Assembly: GCA_020348925.1 (NCBI GenBank)
Contig: CP070758.1
Coordinates: 2,145,408 to 2,209,407, forward strand
Direction: 5' to 3'
Length of the DNA stretch: 64,000 nucleotides
Origin: Gemmatimonadota bacterium
GTDB lineage: Bacteria; JBHIER01; G020348925
Shown here: positions 9,322-18,226 of the stretch, piece after piece
Position numbering within the stretch: position 1 is the stretch's first letter
Layout of the letters: each line of letters begins with the position of its first letter
Made by a program: the position numbers and the translations under genes
The notes under the pieces: generated by a model
The model's input: the letters and a program-made list of their open reading frames with translations, nothing else
Told to the model about the DNA's origin: nothing
Database searches by the model: none

Positions 9322-11217
9322 TCACTCGATCTTTACGGTTGTCTGACCCGCACTCGCCATCCTTGCGTAGGTTCTCTCTCCGATTGTGACTTTGAGAAGA
9401 AATCCCTTTTCAGACTCTATGTCCAATCGTGCCGGGTCACTCGCTGATGAACGAGCTCTGCAAAGAAGTGTGATCCACTGATCCCCTAACCGAACATGTT
9501 CGACTCCATGGCGATCGAGCCGGCGAAGGCGCCATCGGACCGTGTTGCGGAGCCCATCCAGTTCGATACCCATGACCGTCTCTATCAGCATCGCAATGGG
9601 TCCCAAGCCGGACCATCCCACAAAATCCTGTCGGGAGTAAAAGGTATTGTCCCAGCGGGTCGCCGGCTCCGGATAGTCCGGGGAATAACACTCCCAAATG
9701 GTGTGATAGCCATCGCCGTACCGTTCCTCAAAAGCGATCTTGTCCTCATCGGGACTGAATTCACGGAGGATACGGTCCATCATTCCAATATGATTTTCAG
9801 CAATGTCAGCAGCCACATCTCGATATCCATACCCTTCAAGCCCCCTGACGACCATGTAGTTCGTCGGGGCCCAGACGCTGCCTCTCCAGTAGTGGCCCCT
9901 CGGATCATAATCCGGATGATCCGCCGATAACGTTGGCACCAGGTGCTGTCTCCAAAACTCAGCAGGATTTTGTAAGTGTTCCACCATGCGGATCGCGCGA
10001 GGTTCAGTCGCAACACCGGAGAGGAGTGTCCAGAATGCTCCGATGTGCTTCGACGAGCACAAGGTATCATGGCGCGTTCGATCAAAGTAGAACCTTCGAC
10101 TCGGATCCCAGCATAACCGATTGATATCTGCAGCAATACGAGTGAAGTGGTTTTCAAAGGCGTCACGGATTTCATCATCTCCGATGAGTTCTCCTAATCG
10201 CGCGATACTCCTGGCAGCCAGGGCTTGCTGAGCCGAAAAATCGATCCAGATCGCCTGATCGATATCGGGTCGAGGGGCATTGTCCATTCCGCACCCGAGG
10301 TCAGTAGTGTAATACAAACCATACCCGTGGCGATCACGGCAATTCCCATCGATCCAATCATAGTATTTGATGAGAACTGGTAGGATCGATCGGACCCTCG
10401 ATGTGTCGCCGCTTAAAAGAACATACCGCAATTCCGCCCAGGCGAAAAGGGGTGGATTGACAACAGGCTCCTCCGGAGTCGGCAGGTCGACTTCCTCGCC
10501 GTTCTCCTCATAATAGACTCGCTGTATATATCCGTCGTCGCGCTGCTTCCGGTAGAAATTGTCCAGAGAAGGCATGACCGGAAAGAGGTGCCGGGCGTAC
10601 ATACCGAACATGGTCATGAAGACCGTGTCCCACTGGAAAATCATCTCATTAAAACCCTCATCCATAAATCTGTCTACGAAACCGTTGTCCGGACTGCCAA
10701 AGGAGATCTTCTCCCAGGCCATCTGCCAGGCGGCATAATAGAGATCGACCCATTCGGGATTTCCATCGAGGACCGGTCTCGGGAGTTTTTCAACCGGTAA
10801 GGGTCCCAATTCACCCACTTTTCTCTCAGGAGTCGCTGGATCTCCAACCTTGAGGATCGAATTGAAGCCGTCTCCCCCGTCATTCACTCGAACCGGGTTG
10901 TCGGGATCAGGAATCCATTCACCATCAACGACGAACTTGTAATAATAGTATCCGGTCGAAAGCATGGCCGATACGCTCCACCTTCCATTTGGATCTTTTT
11001 CCATTCTGAGATCAGGAATCCATCCATTAAAGCTCCCGGCGACAAAAATGGAATCAGCTTCAGGATTGTCATAGGAGAAGACGATGTGGACTGCTTGCAC
11101 TTGGTCTCCGGGGCTGCTCTTTCCCCGGAGAAGGGAAACAGAGAGAATGAGTGCTATGATTATCAACGGCTTTTTACAGAAGGGAACTTTACGCACTCCG
11201 TTTTTCGTCTTCTTCAT
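9322..11217 (-). CDS. Exported GH63/trehalase-like glycosidase with glycogen-binding domain
   Basis: About 631 residues. An N-terminal hydrophobic segment (CKKPLIIIALILSVSLLRG) acts as signal peptide or anchor. Residues about 35-125 form an AMPK/CBM48-type glycogen-binding domain (SIFVAGSFNGW, YYYYKFVVDGEWIPDPDNP). The rest is an (alpha/alpha)6 glycosidase of the GH63/GH37 clan: FQWDTVFMTMFG, YDWIDGNCRDRHGYGLY, WRGSVWAPTNYMVVRGL and a late ATRWDNTFYSRQDFVGWSGLGPIAML. This clan holds alpha-glucosidases, trehalases and mannosylglycerate hydrolases; an alpha-glucosidase acting on starch products fits the context. Start at 11217 was preferred because longer frames run into the preceding gene; 11232 is also possible. 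Follows the GH13 lipoprotein gene by about 25 bases. Confidence 0.8.
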   Translation of the reverse strand: MKKTKNGVRKVPFCKKPLIIIALILSVSLLRGKSSPGDQVQAVHIVFSYDNPEADSIFVAGSFNGWIPDLRMEKDPNGRWSVSAMLSTGYYYYKFVVDGEWIPDPDNPVRVNDGGDGFNSILKVGDPATPERKVGELGPLPVEKLPRPVLDGNPEWVDLYYAAWQMAWEKISFGSPDNGFVDRFMDEGFNEMIFQWDTVFMTMFGMYARHLFPVMPSLDNFYRKQRDDGYIQRVYYEENGEEVDLPTPEEPVVNPPLFAWAELRYVLLSGDTSRVRSILPVLIKYYDWIDGNCRDRHGYGLYYTTDLGCGMDNAPRPDIDQAIWIDFSAQQALAARSIARLGELIGDDEIRDAFENHFTRIAADINRLCWDPSRRFYFDRTRHDTLCSSKHIGAFWTLLSGVATEPRAIRMVEHLQNPAEFWRQHLVPTLSADHPDYDPRGHYWRGSVWAPTNYMVVRGLEGYGYRDVAADIAENHIGMMDRILREFSPDEDKIAFEERYGDGYHTIWECYSPDYPEPATRWDNTFYSRQDFVGWSGLGPIAMLIETVMGIELDGLRNTVRWRLRRLDRHGVEHVRLGDQWITLLCRARSSASDPARLDIESEKGFLLKVTIGERTYARMASAGQTTVKIE

Positions 11218-11242
11218 ACCAGGGTATTCCATTGAATGTGTA

Positions 11243-13132
11243 TTACAGTGAAGTCCTGAACAAAAAAATCTTCCCCTCACTGTACTCAAAATCAACGTCC
11301 TCTTCAGACGCCGAACTGATCTCCAGGGTATCACGTTTCAAATACTCAATCCACATTCCTGGTTTGGGAAAGGGAAGGGAGACATTCTCATTACCCTCCC
11401 TGTCATCTCCAAAGTTCAGAGCCACGAGAACGTCGTCATCCGCGGCATCATTTTTCACCACCCCTCTTGAATAGACAAAAATATGATGCTCAGAATCATT
11501 TTTCAACACCGTCAGATCTTCCGAGCGCAGACTTTCATAATCCTTTCGCAGTGAGGCCAGCCTTGTATAGAATTGAAAAAGTGAATCGTTGGCCTCCTTG
11601 AGATCCCAATCCACGGGATCGTATTCCCAGGCGAGATCATCGTCCGCCCCAAACTCCTGTCCTTGAAAGAGCATGATAGGACCTGGCAGCGTAAAAAGGA
11701 GCACACCGCCCAGCCGGGATCGAGCAAGGCTGCCGTTAGAGAGCGTATCGGGCAGGATGTCATCCCCATTGATGTCCAGCCAGCCCTGAGGCCCTCCGCC
11801 ATGCTGGGCGAGGACAGTTCCCCTGGCAATTCTCGGTGTGTCGTGGCTCTCCAGGAAACGGACCATCGGCTTGTGCGGTCCCCACGGAGCGTAGACATAG
11901 CCGGTCAGGTTTTCCTCAAGTTTATCCTGGGAGTTGACCGTGGAGCCGACGAAACCGTCGAAGTATGAGTAAGCCTCCCGCAGGAGAATGGCCCCGCACC
12001 ACTCGGCGAAGAAAAAATCCCAGCAGGAATCAAAGTCCGTGTTCCGGACAATTTCTGGGGTCGGATTCTCGGCGATGAGAATGATATCCGGCTTTACTGA
12101 TCTCAGTTGCTCGGTGAACCAGGCCCACGTCCCTCCGGGATACCACTCCACAGCCTCATCCTTATACTGATCGATCCAGTCCATGCGGAAGCCATCGATA
12201 TTATACTCCTGAATCCACAGTTGCGCCGCATCGAGCATGTACGTTCGCGCACCTTCATGGGACATATCAAACTCAATCATCCCCCAGGGATTGTCGGCCC
12301 TCTTCAGCCAATCGGTGTGGATCTCTCCAATAATCTGTCCCGATCCGTGACCCATGGAAAAATCGAGAAGAACAGCGATCCCTTCCCTGTGAGCGGCTTC
12401 GACCAGTTGCCTCAGGTCCTCGGGAGTCCCAAAATCACCGTTCAGTCCGTACCAGGTGATACAATTATACCCCCAGGGATCGCGCTCGAAACCGTCCCTA
12501 TCATAGCTGGTCCAGGCTGAAGAAAAGATCGGCATGAGCTCGATGGCATTGACTCCGAGTTCGGTGAAATATCCCCTCTCAATGGTCCGCGTGATGTCCC
12601 GAAATACGATCCCGAGTGTCTGCGCATTTGGATCGGTGGAGACTTCTGCGAAAGGAACCTGAGGATCCACAAACTCCCTCGGATTTAGCTCGTATATGAT
12701 CAGATCGGGTATCGACGGAGGTTTGAAAGGAGTGAAGTTTTTCTTTTGTCTCTTCATAATAACCACCGAATTTCTATTTTGCGAAGCATCAATGAGTTGA
12801 GCTTTGGGATCAGTAAGGGACAGCCAGACGTTCTGATCCGACCTGTGGATCATGAATTTATACTTGTAGTAGGACTGGCCTGGTGAGAGAGACAGCGTCG
12901 TCGTCCAGAACTGACCGGTCGAATCTCGCTTCATACCGATGGGCTTATTACCCGGCCCTGTTACCTCACCGACAAGCTGCACACTATCAACGACACCCTG
13001 ATCAACATCCAATTGAAAGATAACTGTCCTATTCTCCGCTGTTCCTGCGGTCGTGGATCCATCATCTCCTCTTTCACCACATCCACAGAAAGCGGATAAA
13101 AAGAGATTCAGAACGATAAAGAATTTCCACAT
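11243..13132 (-). CDS. GH13 alpha-amylase-family lipoprotein with CBM48-type domain
   Basis: About 629 residues. The signal ends at Cys residues (FLSAFCGCGE), suggesting a lipoprotein. Residues about 35-125 form a CBM48-like beta-sandwich (VQLVGEVTGPGNKPIGM, YYKYKFMIH). The GH13 barrel follows with all conserved regions: LLDFSMGHGSG (region I, with Gly-His instead of the usual Asn-His), DGFRMDWID (region II, nucleophile near D318), IILIAENP (region III, acid/base Glu) and FLESHDTPR (region IV). The arrangement resembles neopullulanase, branching or maltogenic enzymes; exact specificity cannot be read. The start at 13132 lies one base after the stop of the upstream gene; a GTG at 13156 is an alternative with a 23-base overlap. 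Confidence 0.87.
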   Translation of the reverse strand: MWKFFIVLNLFLSAFCGCGERGDDGSTTAGTAENRTVIFQLDVDQGVVDSVQLVGEVTGPGNKPIGMKRDSTGQFWTTTLSLSPGQSYYKYKFMIHRSDQNVWLSLTDPKAQLIDASQNRNSVVIMKRQKKNFTPFKPPSIPDLIIYELNPREFVDPQVPFAEVSTDPNAQTLGIVFRDITRTIERGYFTELGVNAIELMPIFSSAWTSYDRDGFERDPWGYNCITWYGLNGDFGTPEDLRQLVEAAHREGIAVLLDFSMGHGSGQIIGEIHTDWLKRADNPWGMIEFDMSHEGARTYMLDAAQLWIQEYNIDGFRMDWIDQYKDEAVEWYPGGTWAWFTEQLRSVKPDIILIAENPTPEIVRNTDFDSCWDFFFAEWCGAILLREAYSYFDGFVGSTVNSQDKLEENLTGYVYAPWGPHKPMVRFLESHDTPRIARGTVLAQHGGGPQGWLDINGDDILPDTLSNGSLARSRLGGVLLFTLPGPIMLFQGQEFGADDDLAWEYDPVDWDLKEANDSLFQFYTRLASLRKDYESLRSEDLTVLKNDSEHHIFVYSRGVVKNDAADDDVLVALNFGDDREGNENVSLPFPKPGMWIEYLKRDTLEISSASEEDVDFEYSEGKIFLFRTSL

Positions 13133-13133
13133 A

Positions 13134-15542
13134 TTACGCACGAGTTCGAGGCCCACAGTTTCCGATTCCCAGAATAACGTTCACAACGCTTACGGCATCC
13201 ACAGCATCCACCTCCCCATCACTATTGCAGTCGGCACACCAAAAACGGCTGCCCGTTAAGCTTTCGATCTCCAAAATGTGTCTCACGATAGCGATGACAT
13301 CCAGAACGTTCATGCTTCTGTCACCGTTCACGTCGCCCTTATCCGAAAGTGGTGCCGTGGTGAATTCAAAGACATCCTCGTGCGTAAACGGTTTCAGGGT
13401 TGCCAGCACAAATTCATCACCAAGTTCAGGCGGTGTGTACGAAGGATTGCCGGCAAAAAAAATCATCCACGTCAGGAATGGCCCACTCTGATCCTTCTCT
13501 TCGAGGATGTAAACCTCATCACGCGGGCTCAGCTCTCCGCTGCCATCCGCCTCGTTGAATACTATATCCACCTGACGATCCTCCGTCCTGTTCCAGACCG
13601 TGAAGAACATCGGCACGGCCAGGGCTCCTAAGAATGTGCTCGAGGTATCAACGATACGATCGTATATCTTCAGAACATAATCAGCCGGATAGGGGTATCC
13701 TCGAATAATCTCTGTTCCAAAGTCCAATTCGGGTAGCGAGATGGTGTGGGTCATGTTCGTCTGCCCGATCTCCCAACCTGTGCCAGCTTGATCGACCACA
13801 GCCCGCGGATAATCGAAGATGACCAATCGCAATCCATCGAAGGCGGGTCCTTCCGTAACGCCATCCATCTCTACAGCATTGCGCACGACGAACGTGTCCG
13901 CATCCAGATCATAAACACTGTAAGTCTTCTGCTCGGAGAGTGCGTCCTCAAACGTAATCCGATAGACGTGCCCGGTCAATTGTGATGCATCGATGATATT
14001 GCCGCCGACCGCACCACTCCCATCTCCCCCGATGTGAAGGAAAATGGACTCAGGAAGCCCGCTCCGCTCATTGTGAACGGTGAACGTCTGTGATGTATCC
14101 GCGACCTCAACGGATCCATCTGTGCAGCGGAGCCTCAAGCGATAAAACGGCGAATTCGGCATTCCTCTCGTGTCCCAAAGGTAAGAGCTATCATTCTGTT
14201 CATCGGTTACAATTGCTCTCCACGTAACTCCGTCATCACTGCTCACGTCGAGTGAAATAAGTAACGGATCACCGTCGGCATCGGCAGCGCTCCATCTGAT
14301 CTCGTATTCATCGTGCAGCAACTCGCCGCCCCGTGGATCATTCAGTTCGATCTCCGGAGGAGCATTTCCCGGATTATTGACAGTGAAGGGACCACTCGAC
14401 TCCGTCATACCGAAGCGTTCCTCTCCGAGGACTACGATGCGAAGCTTGTATTGAGTTCCATCGGGCACCGAAAGTGTGTTCCACGGATACGAATTGTTTT
14501 GTCTCTGACCGCTCCACAACTCATTCCAGCTCGCGCCGGCGTCATCGCTGACAAAGAGTGTCACGAACAGAGAATCCCCTGCATCTTCGAAGGTCCACGA
14601 GATATCGATCTGACCGGACACCTCATCACCAGCTAAGGGTGAGCGCAGACGGACATCCAAGGAAAGCAGGGTCGTCTCAAAGGTGCTGTACACGCCGATG
14701 TGATCCGAGGGATAGATTCCCCCAGAGCTCGGTCTGTTCAAAACCAATCGAGAATCAACCGCTCTGCTTTTGTCGCCATCTCTCAAAAAGACGTAATCGA
14801 TTCGGGCGTTCGGTGATTCGGCCGGGACAGTATACCCGGACCCTCCGGGATTGCTCTCGGCCCAACTGTCCAGGTAACGGATACCCTCCGCGTCGACCTC
14901 CGTCATGTTCCGAACCGGAGGAGCATCAGGAACCGCGTTGAAGTCACCACAGACAATATTCGCCGCAGGAACACCGTCAGCACTTTTCTCCTCAACATAC
15001 TCTTTGATCTGCCGCACCTGGGCCACGCGAACCTCCTCGTCCTGGGCGAGATGCGAGAGATGGGCATCAAAGAAGTTGACGATCCCTGCCGGGGTCAAGA
15101 TCCTGCAATACAATGCTTTTCTCTGAAAGACACCTACTGGTAAATCTCGCACACCTTCTTCAAGAATGATGTGTCGGGTCATGATCCCGAGACCCTCATC
15201 GTATCGCCCCCACCCTGTATGGGTCCGCTCAAAGATATACTCGTATCTGATTCCGGTCCTTCGATAGACCGAATCGGCGATCACCTTGGCGCTGTTGTCA
15301 CCACCTCCGGTCCCCGGTGTCTGAAGAACCTCCTGAAGGCCGATGAGATCCGGTTGAAGCTCCTCCAGCTCTTCAACAATCATACTCAATCGTGTCCCCC
15401 ACTCGATCTCCCAGCCGTGAAGGTTGAAGGTGAGAACAGTGAGTGAATCTCCGAGACTGCTCTGCACCTGTTGACCTTTACAGGGAATAATCCGGGCGAT
15501 GAGGAGAATACAGAGTATACCCCACAACAGTTTACTTTTCAT
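13134..15542 (-). CDS. Secreted endonuclease/exonuclease/phosphatase-fold protein with dockerin
   Basis: About 802 residues with a signal peptide (KLLWGILCILLIARIIPCKG). Residues about 30-290 are an EEP-superfamily domain: TFNLHGWE, PDLIGLQEV, FDAHLSHL, ANIVCGDFNAVPD, ARIDYVFLR and YPSDHIGV, all motifs for a metal-dependent phosphodiesterase. Two Ig-like domains follow (about 300-480), then a beta-rich region, and a dockerin type I pair at about 735-802 (GDVNGDRSMNVLDV and DCNSDGEVDAVDAV). The EEP fold includes DNases, sphingomyelinases and inositol phosphatases, so its substrate is open; it is odd company for starch enzymes. Start at 15542 has GAGGA about 8 bases upstream. Downstream gene begins one base after the stop. 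Confidence 0.83.
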   Translation of the reverse strand: MKSKLLWGILCILLIARIIPCKGQQVQSSLGDSLTVLTFNLHGWEIEWGTRLSMIVEELEELQPDLIGLQEVLQTPGTGGGDNSAKVIADSVYRRTGIRYEYIFERTHTGWGRYDEGLGIMTRHIILEEGVRDLPVGVFQRKALYCRILTPAGIVNFFDAHLSHLAQDEEVRVAQVRQIKEYVEEKSADGVPAANIVCGDFNAVPDAPPVRNMTEVDAEGIRYLDSWAESNPGGSGYTVPAESPNARIDYVFLRDGDKSRAVDSRLVLNRPSSGGIYPSDHIGVYSTFETTLLSLDVRLRSPLAGDEVSGQIDISWTFEDAGDSLFVTLFVSDDAGASWNELWSGQRQNNSYPWNTLSVPDGTQYKLRIVVLGEERFGMTESSGPFTVNNPGNAPPEIELNDPRGGELLHDEYEIRWSAADADGDPLLISLDVSSDDGVTWRAIVTDEQNDSSYLWDTRGMPNSPFYRLRLRCTDGSVEVADTSQTFTVHNERSGLPESIFLHIGGDGSGAVGGNIIDASQLTGHVYRITFEDALSEQKTYSVYDLDADTFVVRNAVEMDGVTEGPAFDGLRLVIFDYPRAVVDQAGTGWEIGQTNMTHTISLPELDFGTEIIRGYPYPADYVLKIYDRIVDTSSTFLGALAVPMFFTVWNRTEDRQVDIVFNEADGSGELSPRDEVYILEEKDQSGPFLTWMIFFAGNPSYTPPELGDEFVLATLKPFTHEDVFEFTTAPLSDKGDVNGDRSMNVLDVIAIVRHILEIESLTGSRFWCADCNSDGEVDAVDAVSVVNVILGIGNCGPRTRA

Positions 15543-15583
15543 GAGCTCAATTCCTCGGGTATCACCATACAACCAGCACCTTT

Positions 15584-18214
15584 TCACGGACACTCCGGAA
15601 TAATACCCAGAACAACATTGACGATAGAAACGACGTCCGTAACATCCACCCGACCATTACCGTCACAGTCAGCCCGCCAAAGGGCGCTCCCCCCCAACAC
15701 CTGTATACCTAAAATATGCCTGATGACCGCAATCACGTCCAAAACATCGAGGTGCCCATCACCGTTCACGTCACCCTTGTCACCGACGAATGAGAGGTCC
15801 TGACCGTACAACACCAACGCATCCTGCGTCTCCGGCACGTTCTGTATCATTATCAGGACCACATCCTCATCCGAATGATACCACCAGCCTTCCCCCCCAC
15901 CCCAGAATTGACCGGCCGAGTCATACTCGGAGATCCTCCCTCCATTTTTCAGAAGGGAATCGGGCGGGGTCGGGACACGGTTGACGCGGCAGATGTACAC
16001 CCGGCCGGGACGTCTTCCGGAGAAGCCTCCCTGGGCCGGTCCAATATCGATCGTTATCTTTCCTGGGTGCACCTGACACGTATATTGTGTCGTATCCCAA
16101 TCGCCGGACTCGTAACCGCAGCTCTTTCCATCGTCCTCGTAGACTATGGCGGAGGAAAATCCGGAGGGATAGATATCCAGGGTCAACGTGTCCAGGGGTA
16201 TCTGATCCGAATAGTCCATTTCAGGGCCCATGGGGATGATGGCCCCTGCTTTGATAAAAAGCGGCATGACATCCAAAGGTGACGGAACAGTGTGGTATCC
16301 CTGCGTATATATGTCCTTGGTCCAGTAATCGATCCATTCGCCCCGGGGAAGATAGACCGTTTTTGAGGTTGCACCCTCCTCGGTAACAGGAGCGACCAGA
16401 ATATCGTCACCCCAGAGATATTCCCATCCGAGATTGACGACCTCGGGATCGTCGGGATATTCCAGCACGAGAGGCCGGGCCAAAGGTAAGCCCACGGACA
16501 TATTTCTGTAGGCCATTGTGTAAATATATGGCAGCAATCTGTACCTCAGTTTGATGTACTTCTTACAAATAGCTTCAACCTCAGGACCATAACCCCAGGG
16601 TTCCGTCGTATGGCCGACACCGTGGGGCCGGGTAATAGGACAGAAGGTGCCGAACTGCATCCAGCGTGCATACAGTTCACCGCTCGGTGTTCCCCAAAAT
16701 CCGCTTATGTCGGAATGTTGATACCCGACACCCGACAGACTCATGCCCAGCATGATGGGAATCTGGTTCCTCAAACCTTTGAAGGTACAGGAGACATCCC
16801 CGGACCAGGGCGCCGTACCGTAGCGCTGCATCCCGGCATATCCCGACCGTGTCACAATGAACACACGCTCATCCGGACGATAGGCGCGATACCCGTCGTA
16901 CAGCGTCTTACTCCACAGTAGATTCAGAATATTATGGGCCTTGGCTGCGGAGCCAAGGTGGTGAACCATATCCTCCGGATGGGTCTCCGGCTCTCCCAGA
17001 TCGGTCCACCACCCGGCAACACCTTGATCCAAGAACGGCTCGTGCTTCGACCACCACCACTGACGGGCTTCCGGGTTGGTAAAATCGATAAGCCCGGCGG
17101 GGCCGGCCCACATATTGACGATATAAGTGGCTCCGGAAGGGTCCATGCCGAAATAACCGTTCGACGAACCCTCACTGAAATTGGGCGTCCAGTCCCTGAC
17201 ATACGGCTCCTCGATGAGGATGGTCTTAATCCCCACATCCTGAAACTCCCCCAACATCCTTGTTGGATCGGGCCAGTTACTCAAATTCCAGGCAAAACGG
17301 CCCATATCTCCGGGATACCCGAACCAGTAGAGATCCAGGATGATGGCATCGATGGGGATATCTTTCTCCCACATGGTCGAGATCATAGCCTTGGCCTGAT
17401 TTTCGTTCTCATACCCGTACTTTGACTGGAGATATCCCAAGGCCCAGCGGGGCGGCAGCGGTGCTCGGCCCGTCAGCCACGTGTATCTTTCAAGTATCCT
17501 TTTCATATCAGGACCGTAAATCATGTAGTAGGTCATTTGGCCTCCGTCTGCCCGATAAAACCAGTAATCAGAACTCTCCTCCCCGAAGTCAAAATTGCCG
17601 GTATAGGTATTATCGAAATAGAGGCCGTATCCGGAATTCGTGCAGACAAAGGGAATATTTATGCCCATGGTTGGATGCTCATCATCTCCGGAGCCATGCC
17701 GGTTATAGGTGTCAAAGCTCCAGCCCTTTCGATCCAGGTCGATGGCTCGCATACCGAGGCCGTAAAAATGATCGTCTTGGGTTTGTGAGAAATAGACATA
17801 CTGATTTGGCCTCTCCCACCCCAGACCTCCTTCAGGACGCTCTTGCAGAAGTAATTGACCCGACCTATCGGAGAAAGAGAGGCGGAACGGATATTTCTGA
17901 CAATGGATGTCAAATGTCTGGGATAGGATATGAAGACTACTATCCTCGTCCTCAACTGTAAAACTCACGCCAGGCCAGGATGAGTGCATCACAACGAATG
18001 AGCTGTCTTCCAGTGGATTCCAGATAAAAGAGAGCATCACCTTTACGATATCTTCAGTGCAGAACTCGAGGGACACAAAAGCCGGCAAACATTCGAAGAC
18101 AATCTTGTTGCCATCAACTTCGTGAGATCCGTAATCTCCCACAAACTCGACAGCCTCGAGCCTCATGTTTAAGGCAACAACAAAAAACGCTGTAAATATT
18201 ATTTTCGCTCGCAT
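15584..18214 (-). CDS. Secreted GH31 alpha-glucosidase with C-terminal dockerin
   Basis: An 876-residue exported enzyme (signal MRAKIIFTAFFVVALNMRLE). A GH31 N-terminal sandwich is followed by the barrel with WALGYLQSKYGY, ILDLYWFG and the nucleophile motif GWWTDLGEPE (D405 predicted), then the acid/base region PWSGDVSCTF. The distal beta domains contain LPRGEWIDYWT and VYEDDGKS as in family members. The last 65 residues are a dockerin type I duplicate (GDVNGDGHLDVLDV, DCDGNGRVDVTDV; about 812-876). GH31 enzymes remove terminal alpha-glucose from maltodextrins, isomaltose or related links; alpha-xylosidases share the family, so specificity is inferred from context. It follows the propeller gene by 12 bases and precedes the EEP gene by 41. 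Confidence 0.92.
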   Translation of the reverse strand: MRAKIIFTAFFVVALNMRLEAVEFVGDYGSHEVDGNKIVFECLPAFVSLEFCTEDIVKVMLSFIWNPLEDSSFVVMHSSWPGVSFTVEDEDSSLHILSQTFDIHCQKYPFRLSFSDRSGQLLLQERPEGGLGWERPNQYVYFSQTQDDHFYGLGMRAIDLDRKGWSFDTYNRHGSGDDEHPTMGINIPFVCTNSGYGLYFDNTYTGNFDFGEESSDYWFYRADGGQMTYYMIYGPDMKRILERYTWLTGRAPLPPRWALGYLQSKYGYENENQAKAMISTMWEKDIPIDAIILDLYWFGYPGDMGRFAWNLSNWPDPTRMLGEFQDVGIKTILIEEPYVRDWTPNFSEGSSNGYFGMDPSGATYIVNMWAGPAGLIDFTNPEARQWWWSKHEPFLDQGVAGWWTDLGEPETHPEDMVHHLGSAAKAHNILNLLWSKTLYDGYRAYRPDERVFIVTRSGYAGMQRYGTAPWSGDVSCTFKGLRNQIPIMLGMSLSGVGYQHSDISGFWGTPSGELYARWMQFGTFCPITRPHGVGHTTEPWGYGPEVEAICKKYIKLRYRLLPYIYTMAYRNMSVGLPLARPLVLEYPDDPEVVNLGWEYLWGDDILVAPVTEEGATSKTVYLPRGEWIDYWTKDIYTQGYHTVPSPLDVMPLFIKAGAIIPMGPEMDYSDQIPLDTLTLDIYPSGFSSAIVYEDDGKSCGYESGDWDTTQYTCQVHPGKITIDIGPAQGGFSGRRPGRVYICRVNRVPTPPDSLLKNGGRISEYDSAGQFWGGGEGWWYHSDEDVVLIMIQNVPETQDALVLYGQDLSFVGDKGDVNGDGHLDVLDVIAVIRHILGIQVLGGSALWRADCDGNGRVDVTDVVSIVNVVLGIIPECP

Positions 18215-18226
18215 TTTTACTCTCCA

